This document shows, piece by piece, positions 18,171 to 30,700 of a stretch of 64,000 nt of DNA. Made by a program: the position numbers and the translations under genes. Numbering within the stretch: the stretch's first letter is position 1; each line of letters starts with the position of its first letter. Source of the DNA: Adiantum capillus-veneris (taxonomy: Eukaryota > Streptophyta > Polypodiopsida > Polypodiales > Pteridaceae); assembly GCA_014529385.2 (NCBI GenBank), contig CM043966.1:99584087-99648086 (forward strand), written 5' to 3'. The notes under the pieces are model-generated. The model worked only from the letters and a program-made list of their open reading frames with translations. It searched no databases and was not told the DNA's origin.

Positions 18171-18852
18171 AACGATTGTGTCTCATGCACAGTCAATGGC
18201 GTCAACAAGCCTTCATAGCCTCGTTACCAAGTATGCCAAGGACTAGGCCTTGGTTTCCACCTTAGTCGGTAGCCTTGGAGGAATTTGGGGAGGGGGAGAG
18301 GTGAAGGGGGTGGTGCCGAGATGGAGTGCTCTCGCTGCTGCATAGAAGTTTTGTTGCTTACTCTTACTCTTCCGGGGTCCATTATTCTTGGTGCATGCTT
18401 TTTGGATCCTTCCCAATGTATCACTATTTTTGGCTTCAAGTCACTAGCGTCATTGCTTTTCACATAGTCAACTATGACCGATCTCTGTTTTTAGCTATGT
18501 GTTCACATCAGCCTCTCTTTTTATAGTCCATTTCTCTCGTTTATCCAGGAGCAACAAAGTAATCAACCCTCCCTTTCCTAAAAGTAAGGCCTTTAAAACC
18601 TTCTCTTTATTCTTGAAGATCTAAAACATAGAATTAACATAACTTACATAGAATGTCCAATTTCAGAACCGATTATCTTGGAAAACTCTCTAATTATTAA
18701 TACACTTAAAAATGGTTCAAAATTTAGAATAAGAACCTTGAGTGGAAGATTTTTTTAATTATTAAAAATTGAGGTACATTATAGACTCCCCAACTTAGGA
18801 ATTTGAGATGTCCTCATTTAGAGAATAGGTGAGAGTAGTCCTTCTCTAAGGT

Positions 18853-19000
18853 CACTACAAGAGGTACTTAATATTAGCGACGCTCGTAGTGCGACGCTCA
18901 AATGTGAAAACTTGCGGTGTCGCTATAGGCATCGCTATGCACGTCGCTAAATTATAAGTAACTTAGCGATGCTCATAGCGATGCCTATAGCGACGCCGTT
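18853..19000 (+). mobile_element. CACTA-type transposon terminus with subterminal hairpin
   Basis: Begins CACTACAAGAGG, the usual start of plant CACTA (En/Spm) elements, and is followed by repeated TAGCGACG and TAGCGATG words typical of subterminal repeats. Arms 18916-18950 and 18963-18997 form an imperfect 35 bp hairpin with a 12 nt spacer. No transposase and no matching right end (TCTTGTAGTG) are seen, so it is a fragment or a deleted derivative. Confidence 0.55.
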
Positions 19001-19117
19001 AGGGGTAAAAAAATAACTGAAAGCGTCCGAAAACTCAGATCTCAAATCTGAGATTTCGGCGCGTGCTCAAGCAAGCAAAGGTAACGAGTGCTCTCCCTCT
19101 CTCTCTCTCTTTCTTCT

Positions 19118-19119
<2 letters not shown>

Positions 19120-19163
<44 letters not shown>
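19120..19163 (+). repeat. CA microsatellite
   Basis: About 22 CA units just outside the left arm of the inverted repeat. The right arm also ends at a CA run (21348-21361). Confidence 0.95.
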
Positions 19164-19165
<2 letters not shown>

Positions 19166-19181
19166 GGAGAGGAAGGACTGC

Positions 19182-20253
19182 GTAAAAAAAGTTGTCTTTG
19201 TGCGGTCTTTAAGAGTAATCTTCAATTGAAAATAGCCTGAAAAACCATCACACACACTGTACCTCTCATAACCAGCCATTGAATCCAAGATCTGATCGAT
19301 GAATGGAAGAGGATATGGGTTCTTCTTAGTGGATGCATTTAAGGGCTTAAAATCTACACAAATCCTCCACTTCCCATCCTTCTTTGGACTGACTACTACT
19401 GGACTCACCCATTCTGTGGTCTCCACTGGAACTATAAACCCTGCTTTCAATAACTTGTCCACCTCTTCCCGCAAGGCTTTCATTTGCTCTTGACCCATCC
19501 TTCTTAGCCTTTTCCGCACTGGCTTAGCACCTTCTTTCAGATCTATATGCATCTCTTCACCCTTGAACCCTCTGATCTCTTCATATGAAGTAATGAACAA
19601 ATCAGGAAAACTAGCCAGCATGTGCAAATATATCTCCTTCTCCATAGCTGAGAGGTCTCCACTGATCATTTGTGTCATCAATTCCTGCTTCTTTGACAAC
19701 TCAACTTTGGTTTGCATCAGCCCTTCAATCACTTCATAAGGCCCTTCACTTTCATCCTCAACTTCATTTGCAAATGCAATTAAACCAGACTCCTGGATTT
19801 CTTTATCCATCAAAAGAAATGCAACATCAGCATCCTCATCACTACTGGTAGTGTTGTCACTGTCCTCATCTGTCACCGTGGAAGAGTCTTCATCACTAGA
19901 CCCATCCTCATCTTCATAAATCTCCTCTAATCGTTTCCTTGTGTCCATATTATAAAGCTTCTTGGTACCTGTCTTTCCATAGAGGCTAATCGTACCATGT
20001 CACCAAACTTGAACAGCTCCCACTGCACGTAACCATGGTTTGCCCAGTATAATAGGATATGCTCCCAACCCTGCTGGCATCACATGAAAATCAACCACTG
20101 CCTTTGCATCATATGCCTCCACTTCTAAGCTCTTTACAACACCCAAGCATTTTACTTTTTGATGGTTTGCCAATCTGATCCGAAGACCTGACACCCCAGC
20201 CACTGTGATACCCATCTTCTCAACGCATGAGTGTGTTATGACGCATATTTGGG
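19182..20253 (-). pseudogene. Element F protease-RT piece, inverted copy (left arm)
   Basis: Reverse-complement copy of 20277-21348. On the minus strand it encodes the end of a protease (20299-20000: GVSGLRIRLANHQKVKCLGV, YPIILGKPWLRAV), a TGA-free MDTRKRLEEIYEDEDG acidic linker and the N-terminal third of a Tat-type RT (19948 onward: VSPVVVSPKKDGKWRICVDF, YSVCDGFSGYFQL). The RT stops at the arm end before the catalytic DD. The linker start here keeps Arg (RKRLEE), where the right arm has TGA, so neither arm is simply a copy of the other's present state. Confidence 0.85.
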
Positions 20254-20276
20254 ACAAGGTTATGTGGATGGCGGAG
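20254..20276. other. Spacer of the large palindrome
   Basis: A 23 nt loop between the arms. It encodes on the plus strand the protease start YVDGGA, so the palindrome is centred on the protease active site. Confidence 0.9.
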
Positions 20277-22301
20277 CCCAAATATGCGTCATAATACACT
20301 CATGCGTTGAGAAGATGGGTCTCACAGTGGCTGGGGTGTCAGGTTTTCGGATCAGATTGGCAAACCATCAAAAAGTAAAATGCTTGGGTGTTGTAAAGAG
20401 CTTAGAAGTGGAGGCATATGATGCAAAGGCAGTGGTTGATTTTCATGTGATGCCAGCAGGGTTGGGAGCATATCCTATTATACTGGGCAAACCATGGTAA
20501 CGTGCAGTGGGAGCTGTTCAAGTTTGGTGGCATGGTACGATTAGCCTCTATGGAAAGACAGGTACCAAGAAGCTTTATAATATGGACACAAGGAAATGAT
20601 TAGAGGAGATTTATGAAGATGAGGATGGGTCTAGTGATGAAGACTCTTCCACGGTGACAGATGATGACAGTGACAGCACTACCAGTAGTGATGAGGATGC
20701 TGATGTTGCATTTCTTTTGATGGATAAAGAAATCCAGGAGTCTGGTTTAATCGCATTTGCAAATGAAGTTGAGGATGAAAGTGAAGGGCCTTATGAAGTG
20801 ATTGAAGGGCTGATGCAAACCAAAGTTGAGTTGTCAAAGAAGCAGGAATTGATGACACAAATGATCAGTGGAGACCTCTCAGCTATGGAGAAGGAGATAT
20901 ATTTGCACATGCTGGCTAGTTTTCCTGATTTGTTCATTACTTCATATGAAGAGATCGGAGGGTTCAAGGGTGAAGAGATGCATATAGATCTGAAAGAAGG
21001 TGCTAAGCCAGTGCGGAAAAGGCTAAGAAGGATGGGTCAAGAGCAAATGAAAGCCTTGCGGGAAGAGGTGGACAAGTTATTGAAGGCAGGGTTTATAATT
21101 CCAGTGGAGACCACAGAATGGGTGAGTCCAGTAGTAGTCAGTCCAAAGAAGGATGGGAAGTGGAGGATTTGTGTAGATTTTAAGCCCTTAAATGCAGCCA
21201 CTAAGAAGAATCCATATCCTCTTCCATTCATCGATCAAATCTTGGATTCAGTGGCTGGTTATGAGAGGTACAGTGTGTGTGATGGTTTTTCAGGCTATTT
21301 TCAATTGAAGATTGCTCTTAAAGACCGCACAAAGACAACTTTTATTACACACACACACACACTGGGCTGCTATTGCTACACAGTATTGCCATTTGGGTTG
21401 TCAAATGGACCATCTTTCTATCAAGAGAGAGAAAATTGGGTATTGGAACCATTCATTGGTAGTTGTGTTAAAGCTTTCATGGATGACTTCTGTGTCTGCA
21501 GCAGTAGGGTTGAACATCATGAGAAGCTGCAGATGGTATTGGCTCGATATAATGAATGTGGAGGACAACCAAATCCAAAGAAATGTCATCTAGCACAGCC
21601 AAGGGTGAAGTTATTGGGCCATATGGTGTCAGAAAATGGCATTGAGGCTGATCCAGATAAGGTTAAGTCTATTATTCTTCTTCCATCACCTACGAGTATG
21701 AAGCAATTGGCAACCTTTATACACAAAGTGAAGTACATGGCATGGTTTATTCCATTGTCTTCTCATCTTCTTTATCCATTACAGCAAGTGGCAAAGCATG
21801 ATCCATTGCAATGGGATGACAATTGTGAAGAAGTGTTTCAAGAGGTGAAAGAGGTGTTGGGGGGGTTGTCAGCCATGCAGGCTCTTGATTGGGAGCAAGT
21901 GTTTTATGTAAATCCATCAGTAGGGGATGATGCCATTGGAGCCATGCTATTGCAAAAGGGGAAGGGCAGCCATTATATGAGGCCAGTGTATTGTGCAAGC
22001 CGAGTGAAGTTGGTAGCAGAGAGAAAGTTCTCCGAAGTAGAGCTAGTGATGGCCAGTGTAATATTTGCTTGTCGGCGATTTCGTCATTACTTGCTACCAC
22101 GACCTTTTGTTTTCTTGACAAGTTATGCCTTTTTGCCACAGTTAATTAATAGTACTAACATGTCAAACGTGGTGAAGAAATGGATAATTGAGCTGCAAGA
22201 GTTTGAGTTCTCTTTTCTAGTGGAAGATAGTACAAGGGCTACCCTAGCTGATTTGTTGACCTACAAGGAGAATCCCCTTATTGTTAAGGAAGAGGTGGTG
22301 A

Positions 22302-22651
22302 GAAAGGTAGTTGAAGAAGTGCCAGAGATCATCAATGCACATGTGTTGTTCTTTGATGGTTCATACAGAAAGATCCATGATGCGGCTTCAGGGGGTATAG
22401 CACTTTATGATCCAGAGGGGAAGCTAGTCTGCAAGAGAGGGTTCAAATTGGATGCTCATAGTAACAATGAGGCTGAGAAAGGTAGTTGAAGAAGTGCCAG
22501 AGATCAGCAATGCACATGTGTTGTTCTTTGATGGTTCATACAGAAAGATCCATGATGCGGCTTCAGGGGGTATAGCACTTTATGATCCAGAGGGGAAGCT
22601 AGTCTGCAAGAGAGGGTTCAAATTGGATGCTCATAGTAACAATGAGGCTGA
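22302..22651 (+). repeat. 175 bp tandem duplication inside the second RNase H of F
   Basis: Units 22302-22476 and 22477-22651, differing by one base (ATCATC versus ATCAGC). 175 is not a multiple of three, so it shifts the frame. Confidence 0.95.
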
Positions 22652-23627
22652 ATATGCTACTTTGGAAGCTGGATTACACATTTGTTAGAAGCATGGGGTT
22701 CGAAGGTTGAGCATAAAAGGTGATGCCTTGTTAGTGGTGAAGCAAGTGTTGGGTGTGTGGAAGAGCAAGAACACCTCATTGAAGGAAATGTGCTTCAGAA
22801 TTAAATGCCTGTTAAAAAAGTTTGAAGCATGGAGCATCAGACACATTGAACGTGCTCTAAATGGATAGGCACATGAAGCAGCTCAAGTCATTATTGGGGA
22901 GCTATTTGTGTTGAGGACCACTTTACCTCTTTATCATGGCGGGGAAAGTTTGGCTCAAGAAGAGGAGTTTTTGCTAACAGGAATCATTCCAAAGGAGATT
23001 CAGAAGTCTAAGAAGTATGGCTTTGTGCGTAGAGCATACAGGTACAAATTGATTGGTGATGTCTTATACATGAAAGGGGATGATCTCGTGTTGAGACGTG
23101 TACCTTGGCGGGAGGAGCTTTACAGAGTGTTGGAAGAGAATCATAAAGGCGCATGTGGTGGCCATTTTTCTCTAAAGATCACCTTGCATAAGATTTTGCA
23201 AGAGGGGTATGTATGGCCTAGTTTGCACAAGGATGTTCACCATTGGTGTAGGTCTTGCAATAGGTGTCAAGCATTTGGGAAGAGAGTGTTGAAGCCAGAG
23301 CTATGAAAAACCATTATGGCGTTTGATGTGTTTGAAAAGTGGGGGATTGATGCAATAGGCCCGTTACCTATCACAAGCAGGGGCAAAAGCTATATCTTGA
23401 TGGCAGTGGACTATCTCTCTAGATGGGCAGAGGCTATAGCAGTAAAACAAATCACTGCAAAGGATGTGGAAAAATTTGTGTATGATGAAATATGTTGCAA
23501 GTTTGGGGTGCCATTAGAGCTACTTTCAGATAAGGGGCCAAGATTTAGAGCTAAACTGCTAGACTTCTTATGCGCAAAGATGAAGATTAGGCATCAGCAT
23601 ACCACTCCTTATTACCCGCAGTGTAAT

Positions 23628-25808
<2,181 letters not shown>

Positions 25809-25824
25809 TTGCCCCCCTTCCTCA
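25809..25824 (-). other. Polypurine tract of element D
   Basis: In sense GAGGAAGGGGGGCAA, directly before the 3' LTR. Confidence 0.75.
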
Positions 25825-27029
25825 TGTAGATTCCGTCCTCGGAAGCTATGGAGTTGAAGCTTGGTATGTCCATGTTGTAGAGCATCTAGATTTGAATCTG
25901 CAAGGCAAAGTCACTGTTTTAGCAAGCGAAATTATATTGCCATAAATCATGAGGGGAATGTAAAGTACATGTGGAAATGAGTAAATGCAAGATTTATGAA
26001 ATGTTAGACTGCCATTAAGGACAAATAAATTTCACTTTGAGTAAATTAATTAATCAAGAGTTTTGAGCTTATGGGTGAGTCTATCAATTAGTTAGCTATG
26101 ACTAAGGTTAAAACAACTACTCGTGTACCAGTTAAGCTAAGAAGATTATCTAAATGCAAGATTCCCTAATTATGCTTTTCAGCTTTGATTAGCCAACTCG
26201 CTCTCACAGCTGCAAACAAAAGCTTGAAATGTTAATTGTAAGCTCAATGGAAGTCTTTTAAATTTTTTTATTTTTTTTTTAATACTTTTTTACTTTGGGT
26301 CACAATCATGTGACGTGTGTGCTTATTTTGTATGTCCGGGGTTTTTTGCTTCTCAAGGAAAAGCGCCCACACTGGGAACCTCTAGGGCTCTAGTACCATA
26401 GACAATACATGTGAGTGAAGTACCAATTCAAGCCAGGATTTCTCTTCCAGCGTAAGATTTTTCATTTGTGGCACTTGTGTTTTTTTTTTTTTTGCTTCCA
26501 TTTCCTTGGTATTCGCACTAGTGTTTTTTGTTGTTTGAGTGAGCAAGCCTTTCTCTGCCTAAAACATTCCTAAGGTCTCAAATACTCGGATAATTTTATT
26601 AGCTAGGCCTAGTGGTCAAGTAAATGAGTTAACCTAAAGTCACGGTCTCCTAATCTCCAGGCTCATCCATAAGATTAAACTGGAGTTCAATCAACTTAAG
26701 CAAAGACAAATTTATACATCTATAATGGCAGATAACAATCATAACTATTGCACTCAAACAAAGAATGAAAATCATTATTAGCAATTACACATATCCACCA
26801 ACATGAATCATGGAAAGTAGTACACCTGGAGGTATGGAGTGGCTCATTTCGTTGAAGCAGATGTCCTCAGCCATGTGAATGGAGATCCATATAAGTCCTA
26901 CCTAACACATCCAAAAACAGGCACTATACCTCTAGGAGGCATGTCAGTGTGAAAAATTAAAACTCCTAAAAAACAAACTCAAAACACAATCTAGACCCCT
27001 AACCTACCTATCTGTCACCCCTTTTGGAA
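25825..27029 (-). other. Element D 3' non-coding region
   Basis: About 1.2 kb between the accessory ORF and the polypurine tract. No coding frame supported; several poly-T runs. Confidence 0.5.
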
Positions 27030-27452
27030 TCAAGGAAAGAGGATATTATATAAACCGGGTGGCCACCCTAAGGCTAGGCCTCTATCCTCATCATCTAGAT
27101 AAATAAAATCGTTGTCCGTGAGGCCATAGTCTTCCTCGGTCTCTATTAGTTCCTCTTCATCATCCTCTTGAGCAAGCATGCTAATCAAGAACCTCGCGAT
27201 GCGTGGATACTCATCTTGTGCAAAAGAATAAGCATGTGCCATTGGAGACACATTCGCTACTGGGTAGGGATCACTAGTTAGCCATAGACGTATCAGCCAT
27301 TATAACTCCTCAAAATTTCTCTCACATGCAAGGCTCTCTATCAAATCCCATTCGCAAGAAAGTATAGGGTAGCATACGTAGAACACTTGAGGAAAAGACA
27401 AAGGGTACCTTTCATCAAAAATAGAAGTGCATGCCTCTGGTGAAGTAGCCAT
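27030..27452 (-). pseudogene. Element D accessory ORF between pol and 3' LTR, unknown
   Basis: A 141-codon frame beginning MATSPEACTSIFDERYP with one TAA after ERNFEEL (about residue 50). It continues in the same frame through DEYPRIARFLISMLAQ to a strongly acidic tail (EDDEEELIETEEDYG, DDEDRGLALGWPPG). I do not recognise the family. It occupies the place where Athila-type elements carry an env-like gene, but it has no signal peptide or membrane span. The open frame on both sides of a single stop suggests that it was once translated. Confidence 0.45.
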
Positions 27453-27732
27453 TTCTGACAAGACAGATAGATTTGGTTAGGCCTTTAAAACATAAGAGTT
27501 GTTTTTGTGTGTTGCTTGAATTGACACGGTGAATTTGGACTTATATGTAAGATCTGATAGGGTGCTCTCTCGTTGCTAGTCGCTCTTGCTCTTTACTATT
27601 TTTGTTTTTTGTGAGTATAAGGCTATATATATACATTCCCTAAGATTGGAATTGAGAGGTCAGGGAGGAAGGTTGAGAGGGGAGCGAGTGAATGATTGAG
27701 GTTAGCAAACACTCCCCCCTTCCTTGGGTAGA

Positions 27733-30700
27733 TCATACCTTTTGGAAGGAGGTCGTCACCTTTTGAAACCAATTGTTCCAAGTTGTTATGGGTGAAGGTT
27801 TTAACCAATAGTTTTCGACCGCCCTATGCGTTTCATCTAGTTGCAAGGGTGGTAAGGTACTCTCCCATGATTTTATTTGCAACGTTGTTGTAGGTGGTGA
27901 ACTTACCCCGGGAGGTGCAAACTCTTTCATGCTTGTATGGATATGTACATTGGTAGGTGGAGGTTGTGTCGAAGCTTCTATTTGCGTATAGGAACTACAT
28001 GAAGAGCAAGAAGCTTCATTTGATTTCCCTGTTCCTGAGCTAGGTGGAACAAATCGTTCTTTCTTTGGTACCCAAACTAGCTCTAGATCGGGTGTGTAAC
28101 ATTCCATGATTTTTTCCTTTCCGCGATTTTCAATTTGTTTTGGAGCCACAGGATTGGGTTTACATGGGCCAGGTGACAGATAAGAGTACACTTTACGTTT
28201 GGGCACCCAGATTTGATCATTCCCTTCATAGTATCCTTGGGCTTCCAATAGTCGTTTAGGAATCCAACGCAACGTTTCTTTACATTTCTTGGAGTGAGTG
28301 GGACGGTTCTTACTAGGTTTCCATTTTTTTGCATCAACCATGCTCACTACAGAGGCTTTAGGGACCCACTTGTATGTTTTCTGTGTTATATTAGGATGGT
28401 TCTTGTGGGTCTGAAGCTTTCTTTCAACTACATCAGTTGAAGCTCTAGAGAGTTGGGCTATGGGGACGTGTGGTTCAACCTCCTGGACATGCAATGTCTT
28501 GGGATTTATTTCTTTAGGCAATATCTCAGGGACTATGGCTTGAGTGGTAGGGCTAAGAGTTGGTTTTTGCGTTGTAACACCCCCAGTCCCCCAATCAATA
28601 GTGCATTTGGTGGCTATCATCCACGTGCGGCCTAGGTTTATATTACCCTCCATAGTTCCAGTAGGCATGACCAAAAAGTCTTGAGCTACAATCCCATTGT
28701 CATAACTGACAGAAGTGTGCCAGATTCCAAAAACCGTAGTTTTTTTCTTGTTGACACCCTTGACTTGGATAATACTCTCAGATAGAGGTGGCTTCCCTAA
28801 CTGACACCACACCCCATAGGATAGCAGATTATATTTAGCACCCGTGTCCAATAAGGCGTTATATAGCACTTTTCCATAGGCACTATTTAACTCAATAGGG
28901 TATCGTAGAGGTGTGTCAGAGTCCAACCCATCCTCTTCGATTTCCACGTGGAATGCATTTGTGACTCCAAGGTTAGCCTCTCGTTTTTGTCTTATACGTT
29001 GTTGTCGCTCCTTAGCCTCAGCTTGAGCTTGTATCTTGTTTAACTCGGTTTGTGCTTTGGCGGCCTTTTTTTGATGAATGGCCCGTAGTTCTTCTTGGCT
29101 TAAAGGATCATAATATCTTTTGAATTTACTCCCATTGAGGAATCCAATGGTTTCAACTCCATCAAGAGTTTCCACACGAAGGGTACCTTGTGGGGTAATT
29201 TCACATACTCTATATGGTCCTTTACCACCATATTTCAACTTTTTCTTCTCTTTACGTACTCCATACATAATGACTTTATCCCCAACTTTGATGTCCTTGT
29301 CCTTCACATGGCGATCAAACCACTTCTTTCTCCTATCCTTTTCCACAAGAGCATTTTGCACAGCCAACTGTCTCTCTTCGTCTAGTTTTTCTAAGATATA
29401 CAAACGCTCGGTTAAGGGGTTACCATTCCATCCTTCTTGCGAAGCTACCCTAAGACTAGGAATGACAAACTCCCAAGGCATAACCACTTCTTGGCCGTAT
29501 ACCATTTTGAATGGCGTACAATTAATAGCCACTTTATAAGCAGTACGATAAGCCCATAGAGCAGATGTCAACTTCAAATCCCAATCAATGCGATGAGCTT
29601 CTACCGTCTTGGTTAAAATAGAGATTAGAGTCTTGTTGGTGCTCTCGGCTTGTCCATTAGCTTGCGGGTAATAAGGTGTAGACTTATGGTGGGATATCAT
29701 AAAGGTCGTGGTAAGCTCTCTTATTACCTCATTTATAAAATGGGTGCCATTATCACTAACTATTTCAAAAGGGCAACCAAATCTTGTGATAATGTTCTCA
29801 AAAAGAAACTTAGCTGTTGTCCTCGCGTCAGCTTTTTGTGAAGCCTTAGCTTCAGCCCACTTTGTTACATAGTCCGTAGCAACTAGAATATATCGAGATT
29901 GAGTGTTGCGAGCTGCGGGACTAATTGGACCTACAAAGTCTAAGCCCCATTTTTCAAATGGTTGGGTTACTTTAATAGGATGTAAGGGCATTCTGTCTTT
30001 GCGCTGTGTGGTCTTGTAACATTGGCACTCATCGCACCCTTTTGTAAAAAGTGATGCATCCTTAAATAAAGTTGGCCACAAATAGCCTGATTGCAGCACC
30101 TTTCTAGCAGTCAGGTCTCCTGAAAAATGTCCTCCTGCTATGCCCATATATGCTTCTTGCAAGATATACAAATATTCATCCTCGCGGGCACAACGCCTAA
30201 GAATATCGTCCTTGCCTAGTCTATACAGAGTTCCGGCAATCAAACAATAGGGTTCACATTCTTTTACTAGCCTTTGAGCGATATCCTTACGAAGTTCCTT
30301 GGGTGGAAAACCATTAACTAAAAAGTTAACAATGTTCTCACTCCATTCAGGCATAGTCTCAACTATGAATAGGGAAGTATCGGGTAATTCATCATCAACT
30401 CCTGTAGGGGCTTCACCATTGGGTATGCGAGACAAATGATCAGCCATGACGTGCCTTTTACCGGGTCTCACTACAATCATGAAATCAAACTCCAGAAGAA
30501 TTAACAACCATCGTGTGATTCTTCCTGTGGAGCATGGCTTGTTTACCAGATACAACAACGCTTGATGATCCACATAAAATACAAACTTGTTTGCCAGAAG
30601 GTAGTAGCGAAATTTCTTTACTGCATAAACCATTGCTAAACCCTCTCGCTCTGTAGTGGTGTAGTTCCTTTCAGCATCGTTCAATTGACGGCTTGCAAAG

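Larger units (their letters stand above)
20254..23627 (+). pseudogene. Element F pol, Tat-type, broken
   Basis: Protease (YVDGG, then YPIILGKPW near 20480), acidic linker with TGA at 20597-20599 (RK stop LEE), RT (VSPVVVSPKKDGKWRICVDF; catalytic FMDDF at about 21477-21491), a degenerate first RNase H (FYVNPSVGDDAIGA), a second RNase H (LFFDGSYRK, SNNEAE) broken by a 175 bp tandem duplication, and integrase (HHCC near 23140-23265; WGIDAIGPLP; LLSDKGPRF). Further stops lie at about 22686, 22867 and 23304. The frame ends at 23627 in YYPQCN, just before the third catalytic acid, where an LTR-like sequence begins. Gag and the 5' LTR are absent. A CA run replaces PW in the RT motif ITPWG. Confidence 0.85.

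Noticed and set aside
27030-27452. Env-like gene of element D
   Set aside because: Right position, but no signal peptide, transmembrane segment or coiled coil; kept only as an unknown accessory ORF.
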